This document shows positions 1-11,418 of a DNA stretch of 64,000 bases, piece by piece. How positions within the stretch are numbered: position 1 is the stretch's first letter; each line of letters starts with the position of its first letter. The stretch is from Dromiciops gliroides (taxonomy: Eukaryota > Chordata > Mammalia > Microbiotheria > Microbiotheriidae): the NCBI RefSeq assembly GCF_019393635.1, contig NC_057866.1, positions 233,650,359 through 233,714,358 on the forward strand. The letters are read 5' to 3'. Under the pieces are notes generated by a model, which had not been told where the DNA came from, did no database searches, and saw only the letters and a list, made by a program, of their open reading frames with translations. The position numbers were made by a program, and so were the translations under genes.

Positions 1-199
1 ATCAGCATACAGAGAAAATAAGTAAAAATCAGCAAAAAATATCCCAAACATTACATGCAAGTAAGTTTTACCAGGGAACTTTGTACCACTGGACAGGTAT
101 ATTGTATACCCATTTACATGTAGATGGTCTTCTTGTCCTCAGCTGTGAGCTTAATGACAGAGACTTTTTTTTAAAAAAAAATGTTTTTAATTCCTTGCA

Positions 200-262
200 C
201 CTAGGACATAGGTAGCTGGAATATAGTGGAAATTCAATAAATATTTGCTGATTGATTGGCTA
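200..262 (+). repeat. MIR/L2-type 3' tail fragment
   Basis: The piece 'TGGAAATTCAATAAATATTTG' style ending (element-end motif followed by AATAAATATTTGCTGATTGA) resembles the shared 3' end of MIR and L2 elements. It is short and diverged, so the family is tentative. Confidence 0.4.
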
Positions 263-397
263 ATTATTCTGAGATAGTCTCAAATTGATGCGGGTTTAAA
301 TCAACATACTCTTTTTTCTCTAAAAGGAAGTTGAATCATCTAGCAAAAAGTGATTATTTTATATCAGACCCAAAGGGATAATATTAATAATAACAAC

Positions 398-645
398 ATC
401 ATTTCTATAGTGCTTTAAGATTTTCAAAGTATTTTATAAATGTTATCTTATTTAATGTTCATAACTACCCTGGGAGGTGGATGTTATTATTATTCCCATT
501 TTAAATATGAGGAAACCAAAACAGAAAGAAGTTGTGACTTGCCCAGAGTCATGCAACTATTAAGTGTTGGAGGCATGAATTTGAATTAAAATATCCCTGA
601 CTCCAGGTTTCCAGAGATCTAGGCACTGCACCACCTAACTGTCTC
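398..645 (-). repeat. MIR3/THER1-type CORE-SINE
   Basis: The segment runs from AGTGCTTTAAGATTTTCAAA through a GAGGTGGATGTTATTATTATT block to GACTTGCCCAGAGTCATGCA and ends CACCACCTAACTGTCT. That is the antisense order of a THER1/MIR3 CORE-SINE. It is diverged, with no TSD seen. Confidence 0.75.
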
Positions 646-1184
646 TGATGTGAACAGAATGATAACAGCTCTACAAAAATGAAATATTTCTGCAATAGGT
701 TCCTACAAGGTATTGGTTTCAAATATGATTCCTGAAAGGGATATGCAGAGGATTCTAGGACTATTGATGTCATACAATGCATTCTAGAGTTTCTTTTCTG
801 AGATAACTGTAGGTTATTCACATTTTTATTTTATCTTGTCATTCTAAGAGATCTAGACAGATTTGTTTTATGATTTCTTAAACTATGATGTCTAAGAAAT
901 TTTGTCATTGTTATGACTTAAAAATTGTCAATATATTCTTGAATTATTTCACCTTTATTTCTTTTTTCAGGTCAGTTGTTTTTGCTATACGGTAATAAAA
1001 CATGCTTTTTAATTTTTTTATTCTTATGATTTTCTTTTAATATTTTTGTCATTTAATGGGTTCTATTTGGTCTATTCTAATATTTCAGGTGTTTTGTTAT
1101 GCAGGCAAGGATTTATACATCTTGTGCCAAGTTAATAATTTCCTTTTCAATTCATTCTATCATAGCTTTTATTTCTCTTTCATT
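646..1184. other. AT-rich DNA without recognisable features
   Basis: AT-rich and T-rich sequence between two SINEs. Open frames here are short and T-run driven, with no recognisable protein. Confidence 0.5.
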
Positions 1185-1364
1185 TTTCTTGTTTTTTGTT
1201 TTTGTTTTATTGTTCTTTTTCCCTTTTATCCCCAGGGGAATGAGGGTTAAGTGACTTGCCCAGGGTCATACAGCTAGTAAGTGTCAAGTGTCTGAGGCTG
1301 GATTTGAACTAAGGTCCTCCTGAATCCAGGGCCAGTGCTTTATCCACTGTGCCACCTAGCTGCA
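1185..1364 (-). mobile_element. WSINE1-like CORE-SINE
   Basis: This is an antisense copy: a T-rich tail, then AGGGTTAAGTGACTTGCCCA, the core, and the head complement GCCACCTAGCTGC at 1351-1364. The element has a tRNA-like head carrying a pol III promoter, a CORE domain and an A-rich tail, and needs LINE enzymes in trans. Confidence 0.85.
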
Positions 1365-2267
1365 ACAATTTCTCTTTTGGTTTTTTTTTTCCACTAATGT
1401 TCTCATTTCATTTATTTTGTTTTGTTTTGTTTTAAGTTTTAAGACACTCCCCCCCCCTTTAACCCTTGCTTAATCTTTTCCAGGAAATCTTACTGAATTT
1501 GTGCCTGAGCTATATTTTCCTTTGGGGCTTTTCAGGTAAATATTTTGTGGTCATTCTTTCTAAATTTGTGTCTTGAGTGTTCATTTCACAATATCTTTTT
1601 ATGGCTTGATCCTTTAATACTTTTTTTAAGGCAAAACTAGCCTAGCTTGCAGGGGATAAGTCCTTAGGAAAAGCTAGTTCATCTAATGTGACAGGGCATT
1701 TAGAAATAGTGTTCATACCTTACTCATTTTGAAATAAATAAGTAGAACGTTCTTTTACTTTTTTATTTACTTTATTTTTAATTTATGGAATAAAATAAGT
1801 ATTTCTATAATATGGTTTAATAAAAAATTGCACATGAATCTGCAAATCTGTAATGTACAAATTCCTATTCTTTAAAAATATATAATAAAGTTATCATGTT
1901 CTTTTGAAAAAAGTATTATGAATATTTTAAAAAGAAAATTATTCCCCAGTAATGCTCTTAAAATTAGTTCAATTTTACAACTTAATTTGAAGTATGCTAC
2001 AATTTGGGAATAATTTAAGTGGAAACTGACCATAACTCTAAAACTCTAATTCTTAGGTGGACAATGAAACAATTTCATCTATTGCCCATTATAAAATGTT
2101 CTTGTGTGTATAACTTATGTTATACTATATACTATGTATACATAAATTTATATACATGTAATACACTTTTATAGATATAATTTTAGATGTATATAACAAA
2201 TAACCCTTTTATCATCCATTATGTGTAATGCACATAATACATGATATTATATATACATATATGTTAA
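1365..2267. other. AT-rich DNA, no gene seen
   Basis: Low-complexity AT-rich sequence with poly-T and poly-C runs near 1380-1460 and TA-rich stretches near 2100-2265. No coding signal or RNA gene was seen. Confidence 0.5.
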
Positions 2268-2748
2268 TGTGATAAATTAATGGGATTTAGCAGATACTCA
2301 AAGGCCCACCTGGAGATTAATCGAAACTGAATTAAGTGAGAATGATTGACTGCTGATTAGCCTACTTCAAGTTAACTAGATTGTAAGCGCACCTGGCTAG
2401 CCCTTAAGAAGCTAGACTTTGAACTTAACTCAAGACCACCTTCAAGTCCAGTGAACAATGGATTTGGATGATGCCTTCCAATCATCTTGAAGCAGTGTGT
2501 AAGGACCACCTATGAGACCTATAAAAGGTTTCCACATTCAGTTTGCTGGGGAGGTTATGGTTGAAGCAGGCTCATGGTGGAGGACTTGAGGAAGAACCCA
2601 ATCAGGCTGAAACTCTATGCGAGATAGGCCTTTTCTTAACTTTCTGAACTCCATGTGAATACTTGGTATGCTTTAACAAATGCTTAATGACCAAAGACTG
2701 GTGCTAAAGTTTGTAATTTAAGGTGACCACACATTTAAATTTTAAACA
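2268..2748 (+). mobile_element. Solo LTR of an endogenous retrovirus (fossil)
   Basis: The segment starts TGTG and ends AAACA, about 480 bp, the size and termini of an LTR. It shares long blocks with 60523-61086, including the run near 2440-2520 (around GGATTTGGATGATGCC) and 2676-2708 (around AATGCTTAATGACCAAAGAC). A TATAAAAGG box lies near 2520. No internal viral region is adjacent, so it is a solo LTR. It is diverged and looks old. No clear short direct repeat was found at its ends. Confidence 0.6.
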
Positions 2749-3082
2749 ACACATTATCAAAGAATTAAAAATAAAATAAATCCATGATATCTCAAGCTTT
2801 TACAATTATTAAATTGTATGATACTCAGTAGTTATAGCCAAATACCTACAATTAAAAAGCAAACAAAACAAATAAATATTGGTTTCAGTGAAGCTACAAA
2901 AGTGTAATTGACAGGAACAATGGGAATTAGGGAGCTGCTTTTGTCCATTGCAAAATAACTGAAAACTAACCATTGGGATTTAGGTGAAAAGCTAAGATTT
3001 TTGAGGGTTTTGCTTTAATTTTTTTTTATAAAATAGTATTATATATATAGTATTTTTTGTTTAAAATCCATATGTTACTAAT
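2749..3082. other. AT-rich DNA, nothing recognised
   Basis: AT-rich sequence between the LTR and the TG repeat. No feature is supported. Confidence 0.5.
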
Positions 3083-3130
3083 TTGCATGTATGTGTATGT
3101 GTGTGTTTCTGTGTGTGTGTGTGTGTGTGT
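3083..3130 (+). repeat. (TG)n microsatellite
   Basis: Alternating TG with interruptions, directly abutting the 5' end of a MAR1 SINE. Confidence 0.85.
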
Positions 3131-3371
3131 GCATGCATGGGTACAGTGCCAGGTCTGGAGTTAGGAAGACCTGAGTTCAAATATGACCTCAGAACACTTA
3201 CTAGCTGCGTGACCCTGGGAAAGTCATTTAATCCTGTTTGCCTCAGTTTTCTCGTCTATAAAATGAGCTACAGAAGGAAATGACAAACCACAACAGTATC
3301 TTTGTCAAGAAAATCCCAAATGGAGTCACAGTCAGACATGACTGAGAAACAACTAAACAACAACAACAACA
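3131..3371 (+). mobile_element. MAR1-type CORE-SINE
   Basis: A tRNA-like head is followed by the CORE block (CTAGCTGCGTGACCCTGGGA) and a TCAGTTTTCTCGTCTATAAA block. The 3' tail resembles BovB/RTE LINEs (GGAGTCACAGTCAGACATGA) and ends in (CAA)n. The tail indicates mobilisation by an RTE-type LINE rather than L1. Confidence 0.85.
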
Positions 3372-3956
3372 AAATCAAAAACAGGTCTTAATATCTCCTT
3401 ACATTCTATTTCTAGACCCTCTTTGGTCAAAAGCTCTATGATCCTAGAAACATTTTTGAGCTTTCTAAAACACCTGCAAATGTATCTTATACAGATTAGC
3501 TATTCTATACATACATTGTTGAATGAATCAATGAGTTTGATTAATGGAAAAAGGTGTTTACTTTAGCTTCAGAATATGAGAAATAGAGACAGAGAGAAAT
3601 ATTCAGCTTGTCTATCTCATTTCTGGACTTTCTTCAATTTTTTTCCTAATCAATTAGTTTGTCTTTGAGAAGCAGTGACCCAAAATACTTTGGTCCTAGT
3701 CTTAACCATATTTTAATTAAGATAATTTGTCCTACCAGCTATCATATTGCTTCTCTTTATTGATTCATTAGTTTTAAGCCTTTTTTGTTACTCCTAGAAA
3801 GTCTTTGATATATTTCTTGGACAACTATTAACTGGACCAAAATTCAACCATCTTGTAATTATTTGTTTTGAATTATCCATTTTTAGTATTCTCCATAGCA
3901 AAAGTTCAAATTCCCTAGACTCCAACTTACTTCTAGGTCACCTCCCCAAGGTTATA
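3372..3956. other. Non-coding DNA, nothing recognised
   Basis: Moderately AT-rich sequence with no coding frame, RNA gene or repeat that I can name. Confidence 0.5.
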
Positions 3957-4128
3957 GCTAGAGATAGAAGGGATCTCAGAAGACATCTTGTTCAACCTCT
4001 TCATCTTAAAGATTAGGAAACTGAGGCAATAGATGTTAACTGACTGGCCCCAAATCATATATAGAAAGTGATAGAGTGAGGTTAGAACTCAGGTCCTCAG
4101 ATTATAGAGCCAGTGCTCTTTTGACTCA
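3957..4128 (-). repeat. MIR-type CORE-SINE
   Basis: The order is GGGATCTCAGAAGACATCTT, AGGAAACTGAGGCA, then AGTGATAGAGTGAGGTTAGA and a CCAGTGCTCTT end. This is an antisense MIR, diverged. Confidence 0.7.
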
Positions 4129-4309
4129 AAGAATGTCAAGTCATTTGAATATTAGCATAAATGAATGAAAATAAAAGCATAAATTTGTCTACATAAAGTA
4201 AAAATGTATTCCAAACCAAAACATTCAATTTGGAGATTATTCATATCAGTATGCATGATACATACAATAAATACAAATTAAATTATGACACTGTTACAAG
4301 ACAATTAAT

Positions 4310-4450
4310 TAGTTAACCAGAATGTATTAAGTAACTACTATGTACCAAAGATTTCTATGCCTGGCAAATACAACTATAAAAGCCAATTAGTCACTTTTTT
4401 CAAAGAGATTACAATCTCCTGAGGGGGGAGATATAACATATTCACATATA
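4310..4450 (+). repeat. L3/CR1-like LINE fragment
   Basis: The phrase pattern around TATTAAGTAACTACTATGTA and AGATTACAATCTCCTGAGGG matches an old mammalian CR1/L3-like family also seen at 63555-63690. Family assignment is tentative. Confidence 0.4.
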
Positions 4451-6490
4451 ACTAATATAAGTTATATATGAAATAAGTATATATTCATTGTGTGGGGGAC
4501 TAAATCGGGGAATCAGGCAAAAGATCTTGAAGAGAAGCTATTAGATTAACAATAAAAAGATATTTCCTCCATTGAGGCTCCGAAACCAGATGTTTTACTA
4601 TGACATTTTTTCCCCAGTATTTTAATTTAATTTTCTTGTTATTCTGAACTTTATAGACATCAACAAAATTGAACATTCTATATACAAAGAAAATAGGATA
4701 AGAGGATTAAAGATGAATCAATGAATCTCTAACAAGCCTGTCCAACTTGTCTGTCTTACTTTTGAACTTCAATTCTTTTTCTATTCAATTAAAAATATTT
4801 CATTGACACTCTTTTATTTTTATTTATGGAGGTCATCACTATCAAGCTTCCCCCTCTGCTGGCAGAAAAAAAAGCCTCCCTCATAAAAAATAAATATAAT
4901 CAAGCAAAAGAAATGTTTGATAATATATATCTCATTTTGCAATTTTAACCTATCACATCTCCATAAGGAGTAAGTAACCATGCTTCTGGAATTGAGCCTG
5001 ATCAAAGTTCTTGAGTCTTTCAGATTTATTTTCCTTGCAATATTGTAGATATTGCATAAATTGTTCTAGTTCTGATCACTTTACTCTGAATTCATTCTTG
5101 CATGTGTAGCACAAATGAGGCATGACCCACAAACTCTAACCTTCCCTCATAATTCTAAAGGTAACCCTGTTGGAAGGGGAGAAGGATGTACACATACTAC
5201 TCACCATTATAGTTAATGAACCCCTATGATTGTTATTCTCATTAACACAAAATCAATCACCGTAACATTAACTTTTAAATATAAACTATTTACTTAATAA
5301 GATAAAATCAAGATAAAACATGAAATCATAGTTAGGCAAGATAGGTCAAATTTTGCAATAATCAAATTGTATAAATCAGAGTTATATTTTCCCACCAATA
5401 TTTGCAGTGTTCATGGGAAGGCAGTGTGAAGGCATTATTAGAAACCTAGCAGGATGGTTCATAAATAAGGAAACCCATGTGTTCAGGCAACTCACAACTC
5501 TGAACTGCAGACCTTGTTATGCTTGGTTCCTAAAGGAATCTGTATCACACAAACCTACTGCCTATTAACTGTTTCCCTTCAGGTCTTTCAGCCTCCTTTA
5601 AGTAATTGTCATGTTAACAGAGCACTTAGAAAAGGTAGTATTATTGTATTAAGGCACAATTCTCTTAAGCTAAAGAGCTACAAAACTCCTCAAGTTAGCT
5701 CCCAATGCAATTCAGATAAGACCAGCCTGCTCATCACTAAATAGGATTCTATGTTGTCCAATATGGTTGAAGTCCTTAATTACAACAAAGCAGAACTCAT
5801 AGAAATCATTTCCTAGGCAATGAAGGTAAGTTCAGCCACCTCTTCACTCAATAAGGTACTGGGTTGTCTCAACAGTTTCAAGACTGTTCTTTTAACAAAG
5901 CTACTTTAAGCAGCTAAGGTCAATTTGAATTCCCTCTTAAACCAGAGAAGGAAGTAGAAAAATAGCAGATATGTCTTGGGGGGGGGGGTGTATCATGTCT
6001 CTTAGCATTTGAAGGTAATAGCTCATATGATTATTGTCTGCCTCTTTCCCAATAAGCTTCCTAGCAACAGCACCAGAATTTTCTTCAACCAATCCACAAT
6101 GCTTTTCTTATCAGCAGAGTCCCAGCACAGCATCTTAATGAAGACTTCCTGTCAGCTTAATTGCTTCTAATGCTCCATATCAGACCCTCTAAATGTTCAG
6201 TGACTCACCTTTCTCTTATGAGGGAGGATTCATAAAATCTACATTTCTGTCAGTTATAAAACCAATAGTCCTAATTTAATTTCCCCAGTCTTCAAACAGT
6301 TCTTTGATTTACAGCCTTATGTATTCTAACCTCTCAAAATCTAAAGTCACATTCATATGATATATGGACTATAGCCACAGTCATTTCTCTTCCCCCACAC
6401 AGATCATTGTGATACATTCATTTGAGAGGCAATATGCCACTCAGTCCTCTTAACAGTTTGTGTCTCTCTTCACATTTTATGGAGAAACTA
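4451..6490. other. Non-coding DNA, possible unclassified old element
   Basis: About 2 kb without a coding frame. Parts near 5200-5400 have the texture of an antisense long-terminal or UTR-like fossil (TTTACTTAATAAGATAAAATC), but no ends or family could be fixed. A G-run lies at 5979-5988. Confidence 0.35.
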
Positions 6491-6650
6491 TTGTTTTTGT
6501 TGTTTGTTTTTTTTTAACGGGGCAATGGGGTTAAGTGATTTGCCCAGGGTCACACAGCTAGTAAGTGTCAAGTGTCTGAGGCCGGATTTGAACTCAGGTC
6601 CTCCTGACTCCAGGGCCAGTGCTTTATCCACTGCACTACCTAGCTGCCCC
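6491..6650 (-). mobile_element. WSINE1-like CORE-SINE
   Basis: Antisense copy: T-rich tail at 6491-6516, GGGTTAAGTGATTTGCCCAG, and the head complement ending CTAGCTGCCCC at 6650. It is close to full length. Confidence 0.88.
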
Positions 6651-7417
6651 GAAAAACTATTTTTTTACACATAGGTTTTATAATTTTTTTCAAGAACAAA
6701 AGTTCTTTTTTTGCCTGAAAGCAACCAACCAAAGTAAAAAAAAGTATATTGCTTTATACAGGTATTTCCATAGTTTTTAGATTCTGCTCTTTTGTTATTT
6801 CTTCCAGTAATATTAATAATAGCAACTTATTATAACTTAATGTATTATATACCAAAAAAATTATCTAGCCATTTCCCCAATGATGCTTCCAGTTCTTTGC
6901 TACAACAAAAGGTCCTACTTTGAATGTTTCAGTGAGAGGTAGAGGGAAATAGGGTACTTTCCTCTTTCTCTTATATCTTTGTGATATATGCCTAGTAGGA
7001 TTATTACTGGGTCAAAAGCTACTCATATTTAAAGATGGTTTGGCTGGTGTTCAACTGCTTTATAGAAAGGATGAACCGGTTTACAACTCTACTAGCAGTG
7101 TATGAGTATGCTTGTTCTTCCATGACTTTCTAAACCACTCTGCTGAGACAGCCTATCTTCCTTCTGAACTAAAACATATTGTATAGAAAAGGAAAAAAAA
7201 AGATCAACACTTACCTTTATCTCTTGTATCAACTGTTTGGCCTTTTGTTAATCATAATAAACCAGGATTTATGAGTAGGATGTTTCAAAGACAAGTAAAA
7301 CCAAATTTACTAAGTATCTTCTTCACTAAGATGCCATCATTATGTAGCTAGCTCTGCCTAATAATACCATTTCATTCATATAACTAACTTAATATGTAAT
7401 AGTTATTACTTGAATGT
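6651..7417. other. Degraded L1-like 3' sequence and AT-rich DNA
   Basis: Around 6860-7090 the text (ATTTCCCCAATGATGC, CTACAACAAAAGGTCC, TATGCCTAGTAGGATTATTA) resembles antisense L1 ORF2 C-terminal sequence, strongly decayed. The rest shows nothing. Confidence 0.4.
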
Positions 7418-7622
7418 TTCAGTTGTGTCTGAACACATTTGGGGTTTTTGTGGCAAAGATACTGGAATTGTTTGCTATCTCTTTCTCCAGATGAAGAAAC
7501 TGAGGCAAACGGGAGTAAGTGACTTGCCCAGGGAAGTAGCTGAGGCCAAATTTGAATTCAGGAATATGAGTGTTCTTCATTCCAAGCCTAATTCCCTTTC
7601 CATTGTACCACCCACCTGTCCT
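7418..7622 (-). mobile_element. MAR1-type CORE-SINE
   Basis: Antisense copy: GGCAAAGATACTGGAATTGT, then AGATGAAGAAACTGAGGCAA, AGTAAGTGACTTGCCCAGGG, and a CCACCCACCTGTCC head end. It abuts the 5' TSD of the HAL1-like element that follows. Confidence 0.75.
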
Positions 7623-7866
7623 TATTAGTTACATAATTAAATATAATACAAAATAATACAAAAGTATTGAACAGAATTTTATTTTCTAAAATATATGTAA
7701 AGACAAATTTTAACATCAATTTTTAAAAACTTTGTGTTCCAACTTCTCTTCCTCCCTCCTTTCCCACCCCCCACCCACAAGAACTCAAGAAATTCAAAGT
7801 AAGTTATACATAAGTAGTCATGGAAGACATTCCCGCATTAGCTAGGTTGTGAGAGAAAACAGTAAA

Positions 7867-7875
7867 ACACACACA

Positions 7876-7908
<33 letters not shown>
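7867..7908 (+). repeat. (CA)n microsatellite
   Basis: Near-perfect CA dinucleotide run with one interruption, inside the 3' part of the HAL1-like element. Confidence 0.95.
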
Positions 7909-8989
7909 TAAACAAAACAAAACTTCAGATTAGGGAATTGTCAAAGAGGAAAAGAAAATTTTTTAAGTGTTTCCAACTGTTTTCAGATACTATCAGTTCT
8001 TTCTCTGTAGATGGGTTGCAATTTTCATAAGTCCTTCAGGGTTATATTGGATCATTGCCTTCCTGAAAATAACCACATGCTTCCCAGCAGATCACCTTAC
8101 ACTATTGCTGTTATTTTGTATACAGTACATTTCACCCTGCTTCAGTTCACATAGGTCTTTCCAGGTTTTTCTGATAGTATCCTGTTCATCATAACCTGTA
8201 TATAGTACCTTAAACTTGACAGAGAATTTTCTTCATAGTAGCCCAGCAAAGTAGATACCATACATTTTGCTAATACTGTCGATCATCATAACTGTTTCTC
8301 TCCATCCTATTCCCTTCCCATGATATTTAATCTATTTTCTATCTTCTTTTAACCTATTCCTCCTCAAAAGTGTTTTACCTCTGACAGACCCCTACCCCAC
8401 TCTTACACTCCCTTTTTTCACCCTTCCTTGCTTATCCTCTTCCCCTCATACTTTCCTGTAGGGTTAAATAGATTACTCCTCCCAATTGGGTGTGAATGTT
8501 ATTCCCTCCATGAGCCCACTCTGATGAGATTAAGGTCTTTGAGCTGATTCTGTGTTCTAAATTTTTCTTCCTCCCTCCCTCCTCAGCCCTCCCTAATGAA
8601 ATCAAACAATTCAATATGTCATACTTGCGCAGTAATGCAGAAGATCTTCACCTTACTCAAAAGTGTTTTGCTTTATACTGCTCTCTCCCCCAATCCGCCC
8701 TTCAATCGTTCCCCTCTTTCCCCTTCCCCCTTATCTCCCTCCCCTCCCTCAGGGCAAAAATATATTACCATGCCTACTTGAGTATGTATGTTAGTCCTTC
8801 TTTGAGTCAATTCTGATGATATTAAGGTTCACTCACTCCCCAACTCCTTCCCCCTCTTCCCCCCTCCCCTCCATAAGCTTTTTTCTTGTTTCCTTCATGT
8901 GAACTACCTCTCCCCAGACCATCTCTCCCCTCCCCCCTTCCCCAGTCTATTCTTCCTATACCTCAACCCTATTTTAAAGATGTCATCAT

Positions 8990-9107
8990 GGGTTAGTTAG
9001 GTGGCACAGTGGATAAAGCACCAGCCCTGGACCCAGGAGGCCCCAAGACCAAATCCGGCTCCAGACATAAGACACCCCACCATGTCTGCCCCACAAAGAA
9101 CAAAATA
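8990..9107 (+). mobile_element. WSINE1-like CORE-SINE, diverged and short
   Basis: Sense copy starting GGGTTAGTTAGGTGGCACAG and reaching the CAGACATAAGACAC region. The CORE part is largely missing. It is inserted in the HAL1-like element and so is younger than it. Confidence 0.7.
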
Positions 9108-9468
9108 TAAATGCTTTACAGATATCATCCCTTCATATTCAGTTCAGACCTGTGTCTTCTGTGAATTCCTTACTGAGAAAGTTCTTATGAGTTCGAAGTA
9201 TTATCTTCCCATGTAGGAATGTAAACAGTTTGATCTTTTAATATCCCTCGTGAAGTATTTTTCCTGTTTACCTTTTTATGCTTCTCTAGGGTCTTGTATT
9301 TGAAAGTCAAATTTTCTATTCAGTTCAGGTCTTTTCATCACAAATGCCTGAAAGACCTCCTTTTCATTGAAATCCCATCTTTTTCCTCTGAAGGATTAAA
9401 ATTAGTTTTGCTGGGTATGTGATTTTTGGTTGTTGTCCCAGTTCCTTTGCCCTCTGGAATATCATATT

Positions 9469-9798
9469 CTATGCCCTCCAGTCCTTTAATGTAGAAGCTG
9501 CTAGATCTTGCCTTATCCTTATTGGAGCTCCACAGCATTTGAATTCCTTTTTTCTAGCTGCTTGCAATATTTTCTCCTTGACCTGGGAGTTCTGGGATTT
9601 GGCTATAATATTCCTGGAGCTTTTCCTTTTGGGATCTCTTTCAGGAGGTGATCGGTGGATTCTTTTGATTTCTATTTTAGCTTCTGCTTCTAGAATATCA
9701 GGGCAGTTTTCCCTGGCAATCTCTTGGAAGGTGCTGAGTGGTTCAGTCTGATCAGTAGGTGATTGGAATTGCCCTCTTTTGTGGAGAAATAGTCTCAC
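9469..9798 (-). pseudogene. L1/HAL1 ORF1 C-terminal relic
   Basis: An open minus-strand frame of 109 codons reads through the conserved ORF1 RNA-binding core: IARENCPDILEAEAKIEIKRIH, RDPKRKSSRNIIAKSQNSQV and KEKILQAARKKEFK. ORF1p is the RNA-binding trimer that coats L1 RNA. The coiled coil and the N-terminal start are not in this frame, so this is a fragment. Confidence 0.8.
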
Positions 9799-9949
9799 TC
9801 TGTTCTTATGTCCATTAGGCTGCTCTTTTGTTTTGTTTTGTTTGTTTTTTACTGCATTATTTGGTGTGAGTGGATGTGTTCATCTGGAACTTGTGGGAGT
9901 CACAGCCTCTCCTCCACCATCTTGGCTCTGCCCCCCTAGTTACATAATT

Positions 9950-10393
9950 TTAAAGAAACTTTGTCATTCTATCTTAAAATTTCAGACATAAGCTTACAGT
10001 TAAATATTGGGAATGAAGGGATCCAAAAAAGGAAACTTACAACCTAATCCTCACCCAGAATAAGGGACTATACTTTCACCATAATGGTGGCTCAATGCAA
10101 AATGGTAGCTGCAACAAAAACTGACTTAGCCTCCTTGTGTCAGCACCGTTTTCCCAAGCAGTACTGAAGCTAGGAGTTATGCACTGGGTCAATACTAGGG
10201 CAAAAGACATTAATTGCCAAGTTCCTTTCAAATGAGTTACTTTGAATTAGGGGCTACATGAGTAAGGGATTTAACGAGAAAGAAGAGTGTAGCATTTTGT
10301 TAATAGTTAATAGTGACAAAAAAAGAACAAAAAAAATAGTTAATAGTGGATGACTTCTACTTTTAGTTTAACCCACAAGTTGACCTGAGGTTT
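9950..10393. other. Non-coding DNA, nothing recognised
   Basis: Mixed-composition sequence with a short repeated GTTAATAGT motif near 10301-10346. No family recognised. Confidence 0.45.
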
Positions 10394-10420
10394 AATAATT
10401 AGTGGGCTCAGGGGGCGGAG

Positions 10421-10432
10421 CCAAGATGGCGG
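10421..10432 (+). promoter_or_regulatory. YY1-like motif at L1-type 5' end
   Basis: CCAAGATGGCGG lies about 10 bp inside the element. In human L1 a YY1 site of this sequence near the 5' end sets the transcription start. The same role here is inference. Confidence 0.6.
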
Positions 10433-11251
10433 AGGAGAGACTGTGACTCCCACAAGCTCCAGATAAACCCGTCCATTCACGCCCAAATAATGCGGTAAAA
10501 ATCAAAACCCAGCCAGGGACACTGCTTCCAGCGCATGTCAGAGTCTTCAGCACCAGCAGCTTCTGAGGCTCCGATCACGGACTGGTGACGGGGTTCGGAG
10601 GTAGGCCGGGGTGAAGTGGAGGCAGTATCTGCTGGAGTTGGGGCAAAGTGCCCTGGTTCTGAACCAGTGGGCTGAATCGAGTGGTGGTGGCCCAGTGGGG
10701 GAGGGGTAAAAGCACGCCAAGCTTCCAACCATAGAGAATCAGAGCTCAATCACACCCAGTTGGGAGGAGTAATCTATCTAACCTTACAGGAAAGTATGAG
10801 GGGAAGAGGATAAGGAAGGAAGGGTGGAAAAAAAGGGAGTGTAGAGTAGGGGAGGAGACAGTCAGAAGTAAAATACTTTTGAGGAGGAATAGTTTAAAAG
10901 AAGATGGAAAATAGAGTAAATATCATGGGAAGGGAATAGGATGGAGGGAAATAGTTTTGATGACTTTGCTGGGTTAATACGAAGAAAATTCTTTGTCAAG
11001 TTTAAGGTACATTATTTAGGGTATGATGAACAGGATACTATTAGAAAAACCTGGAAAGACCTACATGAACTGAAGCAGAGTGAAATGCACTGTATACAAA
11101 ATAACAGCAATAGTGTAAAATGACCTGCTGGGAAGCATGTGGTTATTTTCAGCAAGGCAATGGTCCAATATAACCCTGAAGGACTATGAAAATGGCAACC
11201 CATCTACAGAGAAAGAAGTGATAGTATCTGAAATAGTTGGAAACACATTTT

Positions 11252-11418
11252 CTTTTTCTTTTCTCTCTTTTTTTTCTTTTTTGGTGAGGCAATTGGGGTT
11301 GGGTGGCTTGCCTGGGGTCATGTGGCTGGTGGGTGTTGGGGGTGTGGGGCTGAATTTGGGCTCGGGTGCTCCTGGTTCCAGGGCCAGTGCTCTGTCCGCT
11401 GCACCACCTAGCTGCCCC
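11252..11418 (-). mobile_element. WSINE1-like SINE with many A-to-G differences
   Basis: Antisense copy with 14-bp TSDs TGGAAACACATTTT at 11238-11251 and 11419-11432. Both ends match the consensus, but the middle differs mostly by A-to-G changes on the plus strand (for example TTGGGTGGC for TTAAGTGAC and GCTGGTGGG for GCTAGTAAG) plus CA-to-TG pairs. It is inserted in the mini half-L1. Confidence 0.85.

Larger units (their letters stand above)
7639..9936 (-). mobile_element. HAL1-like (half-L1) element with both ends and TSDs
   Basis: On the minus strand it starts GGGGGGCAGAGCCAAGATGG, a marsupial L1-type 5' end. It then has ORF1 sequence (9300-9800), about 1 kb of linker, and an L1-like 3' UTR with an A-rich 3' end. 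Most of ORF2 is absent; only the ORF2 C-terminal tail and 3' UTR are joined on, as in half-L1 elements. The direct repeat TAGTTACATAATT lies at 7626-7638 and 9937-9949. A CA microsatellite (7867-7908) and a SINE (8990-9107) sit inside. The ORF1 piece encodes the L1 ORF1 C-terminal block (…RDPKRKSSRNIIAKSQNSQVKEK…) but is broken. Mobilisation in trans by L1 is inferred. Confidence 0.8.

Noticed and set aside
5200-5990. Possible LTR or ERV-like fossil
   Set aside because: No TG..CA ends, TSD, polyadenylation context or second copy in the window could be found.
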